Shown: positions 16,849 through 26,581, counted from the stretch's first letter. The stretch: DNA of 64,000 bases from Dongia rigui (GCF_034044635.1 NZ_JAXCLX010000001.1:186001-250000), one strand, 5' to 3'. Translations and numbers: made by a program. The notes: a model not told the origin generated them from the letters alone.

Positions 16849-17808
16849 TCAAGCCTTCTGCACGGTCGTCGTCGCTGCCTTGCCCTTGTCCGAACCGATA
16901 TTGCGCAGGTTCATATAGAGCAGCATCGGCGAGGCGACGCAGATGGTCGAATAGGTGCCGATGACGATGCCCCAGATCATGGCGACCGAGAAACCGTGCA
17001 TCGCTTCGCCACCCCAGAAGGCCAATGCCAGGACCGAGAGCAGCGTCAACCCGGACGTCACCGTGGTACGCGCCAGCGTCTCGTTGAGCGCCTGGTTGAT
17101 CAGTTGTGCCAGGGGCATGGTCTTGTAGCGCCGCAGGTCATAGCGGATGCGGTCGTAGATGACGACCGTGTCGTTGACCGAATAACCGGCGATGGTCAGC
17201 ACGGCAGCGACGGTCGTGAGGTTGAACTCCATGCCGGTGAGCGCGAAGAAGCCCACCGTGGTGACGCAATCATGGAACAGCGCCAGCACCGCGTTGATGC
17301 CGAACTGCCATTCATAGCGGAACCAGATATAGGCCATGATACCGAGCATGGCGAAGATCGAGGCCCAGACGGCGCTCGACTTCAACTCGTCGCCAACCTT
17401 AGGACCGACGGTTTCCGTGCGGCGGTACTGCCAATCGCTGCCCAGCGTTTCCTTCACCTTGGTGACGGCAGCCTGGGTCGTCTGCTCCTGCGTCGCCGTC
17501 TCGGTCGCATCCTGTTGCGGGATGCGGATGAGGACGATGTCGGGCGAGCCGAATTCCTGGAGGGCAATCTCGCCCAGTTCCAGGCCGTCGAGTTTATTGC
17601 GCATGTCGCCGAGATCGGCCTGGGCGGTCGGTGCCTTCACTTCCATGATGACGCCGCCGGCAAAGTCGATGCCGAAATTGAGGCCCTTGGTGAAGACCAG
17701 CACGAAGGAACCGACGATCATGAGGACCGAGATCAGGAACGTGATCTTGTGCGGCCACATGAAGTTGATCTTGGTACCGTGCGGAACGAGGTGAAGCGGC
17801 TTGAACAT
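16849..17808 (-). CDS. secF: Protein translocase subunit SecF
   Basis: A 319-residue inner-membrane protein with six predicted transmembrane helices and a large periplasmic loop. With SecD it uses the proton-motive force to pull proteins through SecYEG. Seen: NFGIDFAGGVIMEV after helix 1, and the late motifs AGYSVNDTVVIYDRIR and TSGLTLLSVLALAFWGG. It starts 15 bp after secD, so the two are one operon. Confidence 0.97.
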   Translation of the reverse strand: MFKPLHLVPHGTKINFMWPHKITFLISVLMIVGSFVLVFTKGLNFGIDFAGGVIMEVKAPTAQADLGDMRNKLDGLELGEIALQEFGSPDIVLIRIPQQDATETATQEQTTQAAVTKVKETLGSDWQYRRTETVGPKVGDELKSSAVWASIFAMLGIMAYIWFRYEWQFGINAVLALFHDCVTTVGFFALTGMEFNLTTVAAVLTIAGYSVNDTVVIYDRIRYDLRRYKTMPLAQLINQALNETLARTTVTSGLTLLSVLALAFWGGEAMHGFSVAMIWGIVIGTYSTICVASPMLLYMNLRNIGSDKGKAATTTVQKA

Positions 17809-17823
17809 TTTCTTCTCGCTCCT

Positions 17824-19383
17824 TTAAAGCGGCAGCGCCTTGGGACGCGCGCGGCGCAGCCAGATCGACGTCATCAGGCGGGTGACAACCACCGCCGTGA
17901 AGACCGAGCTGACGATGCCGATGAGCAGCGTGATGGCGAAGCCCTTGATGGGCCCGGAGCCGAAGGCAAAGAGGAACATGGTGGAAATGGCGTGGGTGAC
18001 GTTGGCGTCGAAGATGGTCGCCTGCGCTTCGCGGTAGCCCGCTTCCATGGCATTGACCGGCGAGCGGCCGTTGCGCATTTCTTCGCGCACGCGCTCAAGG
18101 ATCAGCACGTTGGCGTCGACCGCCATGCCCAGTGTCAGCACCATGCCCGCGATGCCGGGGAAGGTCAGCGTCGCACCGATGGCCGAGAGGAAACCAAGCA
18201 TCAGCACGCCGTTCAGCACCATGGCGAGATTGGCGAAGATGCCGAACAGGCCATAGAGCACGACCATCGCCACGGCGATGAAGACGATGGCGATCAAGCA
18301 GGCGCGCTTGCCCGCCTCAATGGAATCGGCACCCAGATCGGCACCGACGGTCCGCTCTTCGAGCACGGTGAGGGGCGCCGGCAGGGCGCCGGCGCGCAGC
18401 AGGATGGAAAGATCACGGGCTGTTTCGACGGTGAAGTTACCGCTGATGATGCCGGCGCCACCCAAGATGGCGTCATTGATCTTTGGCGCGCTGATAATCT
18501 GATTGTCGAGAATGATCGCAAAACGCTTGCCGATATTCGCCTTGGTCGCATCGCCGAATTTGCGCGCGCCGACCGAGTCAAACTTGAACGAAACCACCGG
18601 CATGCCACCTTCAAAGCTCTGCTGTGCATCGGTGAGGGTTTCGCCGGAGACCATGACCGGTCTCTTGATCCAGAGTTTCTGCCCCGGGGTTCCATCCTTC
18701 TCGACAACGGGAAGCTGGATCGACGTCGGCGGACCATTGCCAGTCGATTCCGCTACCTCGTCGACAAGCTTGAACTCCATCTTGGCAGTCTTGCCGATTA
18801 ATCCCTTCAATCGCTGCGGATCACCGAGTCCAGGAACCTGTACGACAATGCGATCCTCACCCTGACGGATGATCGTTGGTTCTTTGGTGCCCGTTTGGTC
18901 GATGCGCTTCGAGATGATCTCGATCGACTGTTCGACGGCGCGCTTCTTGATCTCGGCCAGGGAAGTATCATTGAAGTAGGCCGCAACCGACCCATCGGCA
19001 GCGATATCGAGTTGCATGCCGATCGTGGCTTTCGCCAGCGCCTCACGGGCGATTTCGATGGCACCCAGATCGCGCAGCTTCAGCGTCACCCGGTCAGCCT
19101 TGACGCTGAGATCGGTGTAGCCGAGCTTTTTTTCACGCAGGGCGGCGCGGATGCCATCCTCGGTTGCGTCCAGCTTGCCCCGCACCAGAGCCGCCGTATC
19201 GACCTCGTACAACAGATGCGAACCGCCCTGCAGATCGAGGCCGAGGCTGACGGTGCGGGCCGGCAGCCAGGCCGGCAGCTTGTCGATATGCGCCGCGCCG
19301 AAGACATTGGGCAGGGCCGTGTAGAGACCGACCAGCAGCACCGCCAAAATCAGCGTTATCTTGAACTTTGAAAACTGCAGCAT
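17824..19383 (-). CDS. secD: Protein translocase subunit SecD
   Basis: The 519-residue partner of SecF. One N-terminal helix, then the periplasmic P1 domain (SLGLDLQGGSHLLYEV; KRIDQTGTKEPTIIRQGEDRIVVQVPG) and five helices near the C terminus with GMAVDANVLILERVREE, the proton-path motif. Second gene after yajC, with an 84-bp gap that holds no obvious promoter. Confidence 0.97.
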   Translation of the reverse strand: MLQFSKFKITLILAVLLVGLYTALPNVFGAAHIDKLPAWLPARTVSLGLDLQGGSHLLYEVDTAALVRGKLDATEDGIRAALREKKLGYTDLSVKADRVTLKLRDLGAIEIAREALAKATIGMQLDIAADGSVAAYFNDTSLAEIKKRAVEQSIEIISKRIDQTGTKEPTIIRQGEDRIVVQVPGLGDPQRLKGLIGKTAKMEFKLVDEVAESTGNGPPTSIQLPVVEKDGTPGQKLWIKRPVMVSGETLTDAQQSFEGGMPVVSFKFDSVGARKFGDATKANIGKRFAIILDNQIISAPKINDAILGGAGIISGNFTVETARDLSILLRAGALPAPLTVLEERTVGADLGADSIEAGKRACLIAIVFIAVAMVVLYGLFGIFANLAMVLNGVLMLGFLSAIGATLTFPGIAGMVLTLGMAVDANVLILERVREEMRNGRSPVNAMEAGYREAQATIFDANVTHAISTMFLFAFGSGPIKGFAITLLIGIVSSVFTAVVVTRLMTSIWLRRARPKALPL

Positions 19384-19467
19384 ATCGCCCGGTATCCTAG
19401 TAGCTTTGACCTGGTAGCTGGCCGAGGGAGCGGAGCGCTTGTTGGGCGCCCCGCCCTGCTCTTCTCG

Positions 19468-19860
19468 TCAGGCGTCGTTGGCGCCTTCGGACTTCGCTTC
19501 GCCCTTGGCTTCGACGGCTTTGCCGCCTTTGCCCGTCGGCAGGGTGCGGTTGAGCACATCCTGGATGGCCGAGCGCAGCACACGCACCTTCACGCCAGCG
19601 GCGATCTCGACTTCGACATCATTCTCGCCATCGACGGCCTTCGTGATGGTACCGAGGATGCCGCCATTGGTGACAACCTTGTCACCCTTCTTCGCCGCGG
19701 CGACGAGCGCGCGATGTTCCTTCATGCGCTTCTGCTGCGGGCGGATCATCAGGAACCAGAAGACAACGAAGATGAGGACCAGCGGCAGAAAGCTGGTGAT
19801 CATGTCGCTGGCACCCGGAGCGGCACCCGCGGCCTGTGCGTAAGCTTCTGAAATGAACAT
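19468..19860 (-). CDS. yajC: Preprotein translocase subunit YajC
   Basis: A 130-residue protein with one N-terminal transmembrane helix (FLPLVLIFVVFWFLMIRPQQKR) and the cytoplasmic YajC domain (GDKVVTNGGILGTITK). It is the accessory subunit of the SecDF complex. ATG 19860 is preferred because GGGAGAG precedes it and the preceding 14 codons are not conserved. The C terminus is unusually Lys/Glu/Ala-rich. First gene of the yajC-secD-secF-Mth938 set. Confidence 0.94.
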   Translation of the reverse strand: MFISEAYAQAAGAAPGASDMITSFLPLVLIFVVFWFLMIRPQQKRMKEHRALVAAAKKGDKVVTNGGILGTITKAVDGENDVEVEIAAGVKVRVLRSAIQDVLNRTLPTGKGGKAVEAKGEAKSEGANDA

Positions 19861-19995
19861 GGAATCTCTCCCTGAAGAATATTGGCCGTCAGGGTCCGGC
19901 AAACCGCCCCAACCTTCCCGAAAGGCGGGACTATAACCATCGGCCAGGGAAATGCAATCGGCCTTTTCCCTTATAGATCAGCAGGATATCGGCAA

Positions 19996-21363
19996 TCAGC
20001 TTGACGTGCGCCGGCGCAGTTCCTCGAGAAACGCCTTGGTCGCGAATCCATCGGCCGGGAGACCGACCTGCAGTTGGAAGGCTCGGATCGCCTTGCGGGT
20101 CTTCAGGCCGATGACGCCATCGGCACTGCCACCCAAAAGACCGCGATCGATCAGGCGTTGTTGCAGTTCCTCCCGCTCGTCGAGCGACAGCAGCGGCTCA
20201 TCGACCGGCCACGTCGCCTTGACGCCCGGACCGCCCATGACGCGCTGGCCGAGATAGGCGACCGACAGCGCGTAGGAGGTCGAGTAGTTGTATTTGAGGA
20301 TGGTCTTGAAGTTCTTCGTCACCAGGAAGGCCGGGCCCTTATAGCCCGCCAGCACCAGGATCGAGGTATTGCCGGGGAGTGCCGGCAGCGGCTGGCCGTC
20401 GATCGTCCGGACACCGCGCTGCTGCCAATGGGCGGCCGGCTTCTCGATGTCGAGTTCCGCCTCCTGATAGGGGAAGCCTTGCGGCAATTTCACCTCGAAG
20501 CCCCAGGTGAGGCCGCGCTGCCAGCCATCGCGCACCAGGTGATTGGCGGTCGAGGCAAAGACGTCGGGCATCGACGTCCAGAGATCCGGGGCGCCCGAAC
20601 CATCGCGATCAACCGCGACGGTGAGGTAGTTCGAGGGCAGGAACTGGCTGTGGCCCATGGCGCCGGCCCAGGAGCCGATCATCTGGGCAGGCTGTACATG
20701 GCCGCGATCGACGATCTTCAAGGCCGAGAGAAGCTCTGTGCAGGCGAACGCCTTGCGGCTGGTGCCGTAGCCCACATTCGAGAGCGCTTCGAAGACATTC
20801 ACATCGCCGAAATTGTTGCCGAAATCCGTCTCAATGCCCCAGATGCCCATGAGGATCGCCGGCGGCACGCCGTAGTCGCGCTCGACATCGCTGGCGATGG
20901 CGCGCACCTCGGGGAGTTTCGCCTGGCCCTTGGCGACGCGTTCAGCCGACACGGCGCGGTCGAGATAGGTCCAGACCGGTGTCACAAATTCGGCTTGCTT
21001 GCCAGCGCGGTCGCGGATCTTCGGGTTTTCGGTGACGCCCGCAAACGCCGTGCGGATGACCGGTTCCGGTTCGCCCTGATGCAGTGCATAGGCGCCAAAA
21101 CGCGCCACCCATTCCTGGTAACTCGCGGCATTGGCCGGGCAGGTGGTCTGGGTAATCTGGGTGAAATCGGGGACGGCAGATGCAGCAGGTGCCGCAGGGG
21201 TTGGTGCGGGTTCCGGCGCGGTTGGTGCTGTCACCACGGGCGGTTGCGTCGGCTGTGCGGCGCAGCCGGTCAGCAGGCCGGTGAGCAAGGCTGCCGAGAC
21301 AAGGCGCTTTCCCTGCCTGCTGCAATGCGCCTGAACCGCCGCCGAAACCATGATCTGCCCCAT
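19996..21363 (-). CDS. Lytic murein transglycosylase (MltB/SLT_2 type, PG-binding)
   Basis: A 455-residue lipoprotein that cleaves the glycan strands of peptidoglycan. A signal peptide with lipobox LTGC (about residue 34) is followed by a Pro/Ala linker, the SLT_2 domain with catalytic Glu in GIWGIETDFGNNFG and motifs MIGSWAGAMGHSQFLPSNY, and a C-terminal PG_binding_1 domain (GLLGGSADGVIGLKTRKAIRAFQ). The start ATG 21363 could be replaced by ATG 21351. Confidence 0.93.
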   Translation of the reverse strand: MGQIMVSAAVQAHCSRQGKRLVSAALLTGLLTGCAAQPTQPPVVTAPTAPEPAPTPAAPAASAVPDFTQITQTTCPANAASYQEWVARFGAYALHQGEPEPVIRTAFAGVTENPKIRDRAGKQAEFVTPVWTYLDRAVSAERVAKGQAKLPEVRAIASDVERDYGVPPAILMGIWGIETDFGNNFGDVNVFEALSNVGYGTSRKAFACTELLSALKIVDRGHVQPAQMIGSWAGAMGHSQFLPSNYLTVAVDRDGSGAPDLWTSMPDVFASTANHLVRDGWQRGLTWGFEVKLPQGFPYQEAELDIEKPAAHWQQRGVRTIDGQPLPALPGNTSILVLAGYKGPAFLVTKNFKTILKYNYSTSYALSVAYLGQRVMGGPGVKATWPVDEPLLSLDEREELQQRLIDRGLLGGSADGVIGLKTRKAIRAFQLQVGLPADGFATKAFLEELRRRTSS

Positions 21364-21435
21364 CTCGCTATCGAATCAACGAACCTGAAGATAAAGGGCA
21401 ATTGTTAAAAAGTCACCGCTACTTAGCCGGGCCAA

Positions 21436-22194
21436 CTAGCCGGAATGGAGCAGCTGGTAGATGCCGTGGCCGAGGTAGACCGCCCCAATGGCCACGCCCA
21501 GCCCCCGGGTCCACATCAGGAAGGCGCGGTTGGTGAGGCGGTCCAGCACGACGCGCGCCAACGTGGCGCCCACCATGGCGGTGACGATGGCGACGCCAAA
21601 GACCCAAAGCGGCACCTCGGAAACGACCTCGCCCTGGGTGGCGATGAGGGTGAAATAGATGAGGCGGTAGACATGGCCGACCAACTGGCTGAACGCCTTG
21701 GTGGCGACGATCTGGCGCCGGTCGAGATCGGTGCGGAAGAAGAAAATGTCGACCAGCACACCGGCGACGCCCGAGATCAGCTGCACGCTCATCACCACGA
21801 AGCCGAGGACGGTCGAGGCATAGGGGCGGCGGATGTCAGGGGCGATATGGGCTGGCACCAGCACGGCGATCATCGGCACGACCCCCATGCCGATATAGAC
21901 CCAGGCGGTGGGCGGCTGGAAACTGATCCAGGTGAAGATCGCAAAGGCGATCCCAGAGCCCAAGATATAGCCCGGCATGACGCGCCACAGGATGAGACGG
22001 TACCACAGCAAAGCGCGCCAGCCGTTGGAGGTCATCTGTGTCACAGCATGGAGGCTCATCGCCGCGGGCACGGGAAGAACGAGCAGCAGCAGGCCAAGGA
22101 GGATGAGCCCGCCCAGCATGCCGAAAATGCCGGAGAGGAACGACGTGGCGAGCACGGCGGCGATCACGGCAAGAAGGGTGGCGGCAAAGCTCAC
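21436..22194 (-). CDS. TauE/SafE (DUF81) family membrane permease
   Basis: A 252-residue membrane protein with about seven or eight helices (LLAVIAAVLATSFLSGIFGMLGG; LVVLP region). The N-terminal GIFGMLGG and the central VQLISGVAGVLVDIFFF repeat are typical of TauE/SafE permeases, proposed to export sulfite, sulfoacetate or related anions. It starts at GTG 22194 behind GGGGAAC. Divergent from the LysR gene at 22300, across about 100 bp, so possibly under its control. Confidence 0.88.
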   Translation of the reverse strand: MSFAATLLAVIAAVLATSFLSGIFGMLGGLILLGLLLLVLPVPAAMSLHAVTQMTSNGWRALLWYRLILWRVMPGYILGSGIAFAIFTWISFQPPTAWVYIGMGVVPMIAVLVPAHIAPDIRRPYASTVLGFVVMSVQLISGVAGVLVDIFFFRTDLDRRQIVATKAFSQLVGHVYRLIYFTLIATQGEVVSEVPLWVFGVAIVTAMVGATLARVVLDRLTNRAFLMWTRGLGVAIGAVYLGHGIYQLLHSG

Positions 22195-22299
22195 GCGAAT
22201 GTTCCCCGAATTGGTCTCTCCCTATGCGCCGCCCGGACTTTCGCCGCCAACGACAATATGCCAGACTAGCCCAAGTTTTTATTGGGGTAAGATTGCTAG

Positions 22300-23190
22300 A
22301 TGACACCGTCTCTCAAAGGATTGAAAGCAGTCGAGGCTGCTTTGCGCTTAGGCAGCTTCGTGGCTGCGGCAGCGGAACTCAATGTCACCCAGACCGCCAT
22401 CAGCCGGCTGGTGAAACTGGTCGAGGGGCAGATCGGGCAGATCCTGTTCGAGCGCCACGCCAATTCCCTCATTCCCACGCCGGCGGGTCGGAGCCTCGCG
22501 CCATTGCTCGACGACGCCTTTCGGCGGCTGGAGGCAGCGGTCGACAGCGTGCGGCGAACCGCTTTGCCTGGGCTGTCGGTCGCGGCTGGCCCGACCTTCG
22601 CCATGCGCTGGCTGATCCCACGCCTGCAGCATTTTCAGCGCCAGCATCCAGGCATCGAGGTGCGGCTGGTCACCGCGATCGACGATCACGTCACCTTGCG
22701 CCAGGATTGGGCGGCAACAGTCAGGCTTTCAACAGCCCCTCTGCCCGGCTTCATCGCCGAGAAACTGTTCAGCGCGGCGCTCTTTCCAGTGGCCGCCCCG
22801 GTCGTCGCACAGGGCATCGGCCGGCTTGCCGACCTGCAGCACAACACGCTGCTGGAAGTGGCACACGCACCGCAGGAATGGCCGCGCTGGCTGGCGATGA
22901 GCGGACTGGACCCGGCGCGTTTTCGCCGCCGCCTCTCCTTCGACTATTCGACCTACGCGATTCAGGCGGCACTCGATGGCCTCGGCGTCGCCTTGGTCCG
23001 CGCACCCTATGTGCAGGACGATCTTGCGGCCGGCAGGCTGGTGCGGCTGTTCGATCTGGCCCTCAGCGATCCGGGCCGTGCCTGGCACCTCATCTACCGG
23101 GCCGAGGCCCTCAGCGACCCCGCCTTCGTGGCCTTTCGCGACTGGCTGCTCTCGGAAGTGGAGCGCAGTGAAGCAGCCAAGGAAGATTAG
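22300..23190 (+). CDS. LysR-family transcriptional regulator (GcvA-like)
   Basis: A 296-residue LysR regulator with N-terminal HTH (LKAVEAALRLGSFVAAAAEL, TQTAISRLVKLVEGQ, about residues 6-50) and a C-terminal effector domain of the GcvA type. The start ATG 22300 follows GGGGTAAG. It is divergent from the TauE/SafE gene and 85 bp upstream of an EamA transporter on the same strand; it probably controls one or both. Effector unknown. Confidence 0.9.
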   Translation: MTPSLKGLKAVEAALRLGSFVAAAAELNVTQTAISRLVKLVEGQIGQILFERHANSLIPTPAGRSLAPLLDDAFRRLEAAVDSVRRTALPGLSVAAGPTFAMRWLIPRLQHFQRQHPGIEVRLVTAIDDHVTLRQDWAATVRLSTAPLPGFIAEKLFSAALFPVAAPVVAQGIGRLADLQHNTLLEVAHAPQEWPRWLAMSGLDPARFRRRLSFDYSTYAIQAALDGLGVALVRAPYVQDDLAAGRLVRLFDLALSDPGRAWHLIYRAEALSDPAFVAFRDWLLSEVERSEAAKED

Positions 23191-23275
23191 CGCATAACAG
23201 CCATGAGCGGCGGTGCCCTTGCCGTCACGGGCATGGTCTTTATGCTGCGGTCAATTCAGGGGGGAACGACATCGC

Positions 23276-24172
23276 ATGTCTGATGGGGCCGCTTCGCAAA
23301 GCACCAAGGGCACGCTGCTGGTGACAGCAGCAGCCATCTGCTGGAGTCTCGGTGGACTCATCGCGCGCCAGATTCAGACCGAGGCCTGGGTGACGGTCGG
23401 CTGGCGGGGCGCCATCGCCGCCGTGGCATTGCTGATCTTTCTCCTCATCCGCGATGGGCGCGGGACCTGGACGCATTTTCGCAATATGGGCGCGGGCGGA
23501 ATCGGTGTGGCGATCTGCTTTGCCGCCGCGTCGATCTCCTTCGTCATCGCGCTGCAACACGCGACCGTGGCGCTGATCCTGGTGGTGCAGTCGACGGCAC
23601 CGCTGATTGCCGGGCTCCTCGCCTGGATTTGGATGCGCGAACGTTTGGGACTTGCGCGTATCGTCGCCATGGCCGTGGCCTTTGGCGGCATTCTGCTGAT
23701 GGTGGCCAAGGCCGAAGGCCATGCCGATTTGCTCGGCATGTCGCTCTCCGGCGTCATTGCGGTGAGCTTTGCGGTGGCCACCGTGCTCACGCGCCGCTTT
23801 GCCCATGTGCGCATGACGCCGGCCACGTGCCTTGGCACCGCGATCATGGGCGTCATCGGCTTCAGCTTGGCAGGCGAGCTGGCGTTCGAGGTGACGGGCA
23901 GCGACCTCTTCTATCTGTTCCTGTTCGGCGCGGTACAACTTGCAATCGGCCTCATCCTTTTCACTACCGGTGCGCGCTTGATCCCCGCTGCCAAGGCGGC
24001 CCTCATCTCGCTCGTGGAAACAGTGCTGGGCGCCTTCTGGGTGTTCGTTTTCCTGGGCGAGAATCCCGGCATCTATGCCCTCTATGGCGGGATACTGGTG
24101 GTGGGTGCCGTGGCCGGCAACACGCTTTATGACCAGCGCCGCGCGCAGCGGCAGCCACTCAACGCCGCATGA
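23276..24172 (+). CDS. EamA/DMT-family transporter
   Basis: A 298-residue membrane protein with ten helices in two EamA repeats (each about 125 residues; first from GTLLVTAAAICWSLGGLIA, second from SLSGVIAVSFAVATVLTRR). The final helix carries the usual SLVETVLGAFWVFVFLGE motif. Exporter of small metabolites; substrate unknown. ATG 23276 has a GGGGGG site about 12 nt before. Its stop overlaps the next gene's ATG (ATGA). Confidence 0.9.
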   Translation: MSDGAASQSTKGTLLVTAAAICWSLGGLIARQIQTEAWVTVGWRGAIAAVALLIFLLIRDGRGTWTHFRNMGAGGIGVAICFAAASISFVIALQHATVALILVVQSTAPLIAGLLAWIWMRERLGLARIVAMAVAFGGILLMVAKAEGHADLLGMSLSGVIAVSFAVATVLTRRFAHVRMTPATCLGTAIMGVIGFSLAGELAFEVTGSDLFYLFLFGAVQLAIGLILFTTGARLIPAAKAALISLVETVLGAFWVFVFLGENPGIYALYGGILVVGAVAGNTLYDQRRAQRQPLNAA

Positions 24173-25395
24173 ACGGCGCCCTCATTGCCCGCGCACTGGG
24201 GCCCTTCGCCGCCGGCTATTTCACCTCCTATCTCTTTCGCGTCGTGAATGCGGCGATCTCGGATGATCTGGTGAAAGAGCTCTCGCTCAGCAACACCGAT
24301 CTCGGCCTCATGACGTCGATGTATCTCTACGGCTTCGTGCTGTTCCAATTGCCGTTGGGGTTGCTGCTCGACCGCTTCGGTCCGCGGCTGGTGCAGACCG
24401 GGCTGCTGCTGCTGGCGGCCTTGGGCGCGGCATTATTTGCACTGGGCAACAACACCGTCGAACTTGCCGGTGCGCGGCTCCTCATCGGTGTCGGGCTCGG
24501 CGGCTGCCTGATGTCGGCCTTCAAGGCCAATGCCATGTGGCTGCCGCCGGAACGGCTGGCATTGGGGAATTCGGCGGTCGTGACCTTCGGTGGGCTCGGC
24601 TTCCTGGCTGGCACCTATCCTGCCAATCTGGCGGCCGACCTCATCGGCTGGCGCGCCCTGTTCTTTATCCTTGTTGGCTTCACACTGGCGGTCACAGCGA
24701 CGATATATTTCCTGGTGCCAAAGCGCGATGACGACCATCATCCCCTCGCGTTCCGTGCCCAATTAAAAGGCTACGCCGATATCTTCCGCGACGGCATTTT
24801 CTGGCGCGTGACACCGATGGTGGCGGCCATCTCGGGCACCTTCATCGCCGTCCAGACATTATGGGCGACGCGCTGGATGGTCGATGTGGCTGGCCTGGAG
24901 CGGCACGCTGCCGGCCAGCAATTGATGATCCTGGGATTGGCCTTTGCCGTGGGGTCGCTGTCGACAGGCTTCATCGCCGATGCCGCCCAGCGGCGTGGCA
25001 TCGCACTCAAATTCATCGTCGGCGCCGCTTTCGCCCTTTATGCAGCAGCGCAGCTGGCGATGATCTTTGCGCTGCCCATCGCCCTGCCCGTGATCTGGCT
25101 GGTCTATGGCTTCACCGGTCAGGCGGCCAATCTGGGCTATGCGACGCTCGGCGCGCATTTCGGGCGCCAGCTCGCGGGACGCGCACAATCGGCTGCCAAC
25201 CTGATGCTGTTTCTGGCATCGGCGCTGTTCCAGTCATCGATCGGCTGGGCACTCGACCATCTGTCGCTCAGCATGCCCAAGGCCGACGCCTACGCCATAG
25301 CCCTTGGCACCTTGCTGTGCCTGCAGGTACTGGCTTTCACCTGGTATGCCGCCGGCCGCTATGCGCTGGTTCAGCGGGCGACCGCCGGCCGCTGA
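24169..25395 (+). CDS. Major facilitator superfamily transporter
   Basis: A 408-residue MFS protein with 12 helices. The loop 2-3 motif is present (LLDRFGPRLVQTG), and loop 3 (RLLIGVGLGGCLMSAFKANAMW) fits the sugar/organic-anion type. Its ATG overlaps the EamA stop by 4 bp, so both transporters are one operon. Its C-terminal end overlaps the convergent doxX-like gene by 25 bp. Confidence 0.9.
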   Translation: MNGALIARALGPFAAGYFTSYLFRVVNAAISDDLVKELSLSNTDLGLMTSMYLYGFVLFQLPLGLLLDRFGPRLVQTGLLLLAALGAALFALGNNTVELAGARLLIGVGLGGCLMSAFKANAMWLPPERLALGNSAVVTFGGLGFLAGTYPANLAADLIGWRALFFILVGFTLAVTATIYFLVPKRDDDHHPLAFRAQLKGYADIFRDGIFWRVTPMVAAISGTFIAVQTLWATRWMVDVAGLERHAAGQQLMILGLAFAVGSLSTGFIADAAQRRGIALKFIVGAAFALYAAAQLAMIFALPIALPVIWLVYGFTGQAANLGYATLGAHFGRQLAGRAQSAANLMLFLASALFQSSIGWALDHLSLSMPKADAYAIALGTLLCLQVLAFTWYAAGRYALVQRATAGR

Positions 25396-25814
25396 CCTGT
25401 GCGCGTCGCGATCAGGTGGTCGAGCGAGACATGCCCGGCACCGTTCTTGATGAGGAACAGCAGCGACACCGCCCAGACGGCATGAGTGTCGAAAGCACCG
25501 GGGTAAACGAAGATCTCGATCACCGCCGTCATGCAGAGCAAGGCCAAGGCAGCAAAGCGCGTGCCGAGACCCGCGAAGAGGAACATCGGCATGGCAAGTT
25601 CCATCGCCATGGCCATGGGCGCCGCGAGCTGCGGCGGGATGAGCGGCAGCTGGTATTCATATTGGAACAGCGCCAGCGTATTGCCGTTGTCCCAGCCATC
25701 GAGCTTCAGCAGGCCGGAACGCAGAAAGACGACGGCGATGCCAAGCCGCGCCAGCAGCGCGATCAAATCCATCGGGACGCGCGAAAAGAAGTCGATCAGT
25801 CGGTTGAAAGGCAT
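25371..25814 (-). CDS. DoxX-family membrane protein of the bufferin operon
   Basis: A 147-residue DoxX protein with four helices (LIALLARLGIAVVFLRSGLLKL; APMAMAMELAMPMFLFAGLG). DoxX proteins are often the last gene of bufferin operons, where they may help electron transfer or membrane redox chemistry (inference from context). Start ATG 25814 lies inside the end of bufC (19-bp overlap), so translation is coupled. Its end overlaps the convergent MFS gene. Confidence 0.85.
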   Translation of the reverse strand: MPFNRLIDFFSRVPMDLIALLARLGIAVVFLRSGLLKLDGWDNGNTLALFQYEYQLPLIPPQLAAPMAMAMELAMPMFLFAGLGTRFAALALLCMTAVIEIFVYPGAFDTHAVWAVSLLFLIKNGAGHVSLDHLIATRTGQRPAVAR

Positions 25815-26581
25815 GGTGCATCCTGTGTCGTATCAAGGGAAAACGCATAGCCGGTAAACGCCCGCGCCTGCAGCAGTGCGGCGAGCGTGGGCGCCATGTC
25901 GCTCATTTCGCCGGCAGCAGCGCCCAGGGATGCGCCGGTGAAAAGTGCCGCCGCGAATGCAGCGGCGGCCGGCGCCAAAGCCAGCAGCACGACCTCGTCA
26001 TCGTGCCGTGACACAAGAACGGATTGGCCCGGGGCATCAGCCGCAATAGCGGCCGTTTCGATGTCGAACGTATTGGTCTGCCAGATCGTGTGGATGGGAT
26101 AGGCCGAGTGCAGCAAACGCGCCGCCGGATGGATCTCGAAGACGAGATCGCCCACGCGTTCCGGCGCAACATCCACGAGGGCTTGTGGCATCAAGACCGG
26201 TGCGTCCGCTGCGTGCAAGGCTAGGTGCCGCGCCCATTCCAGGCGCACGACGTCGGGCAGATAGGCAAGCTGCGACAGATCGGACAAGGTCCCCACGAAA
26301 TCGGCAAAGCCCGCGCCATAATCATGGATGACGGGTGTGGTTGGCGGCTGTGCAGCAATGAAGCGCAGGGCACACCCCTCGAAACAGTCAGTACCGAGCA
26401 GGCGGCATGTCACGGGAAAACGCGATGTCAGGGTTGCGATCAAACCGGCAAATACATTGTTCCGATAAATGGCAAAGCGTCCGGGCTGCCGCAGGCCGGT
26501 CGGAATCGCGATCGACCGGTCCAGAATGGCTGCGGCGAAAGCGGCCTGTCGGTCACGCGGCAACATGGGCGTTTCCGGCAT
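25796..26581 (-). CDS. bufC: BufC-type putative DNA-binding domain protein (DUF2063)
   Basis: A 261-residue HvfC/BufC family protein. The N-terminal DUF2063 helices show RQAAFAAAILDR, RFAIYRNNVFAGLIATLTSRFPVTCRLLG (about 35-63), then DYGAGFADFVGT and a second half that holds the HPAARLLHSAYPIHTIW motif. In characterised systems this protein partners the MNIO enzyme in recognising the precursor. The annotated name putative DNA-binding is historical. It overlaps the end of bufB by 29 bp; ATG 26566 is an alternative start with a GGAAA site. Confidence 0.9.
   Translation of the reverse strand: MPETPMLPRDRQAAFAAAILDRSIAIPTGLRQPGRFAIYRNNVFAGLIATLTSRFPVTCRLLGTDCFEGCALRFIAAQPPTTPVIHDYGAGFADFVGTLSDLSQLAYLPDVVRLEWARHLALHAADAPVLMPQALVDVAPERVGDLVFEIHPAARLLHSAYPIHTIWQTNTFDIETAAIAADAPGQSVLVSRHDDEVVLLALAPAAAAFAAALFTGASLGAAAGEMSDMAPTLAALLQARAFTGYAFSLDTTQDAPCLSTD

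Noticed and set aside
16996-18801. 601-residue frame antisense to secF and secD
   Set aside because: Very rich in His, Asp, Arg and Gln, typical of antisense translation of GC-rich genes; SecDF is certain on the other strand.
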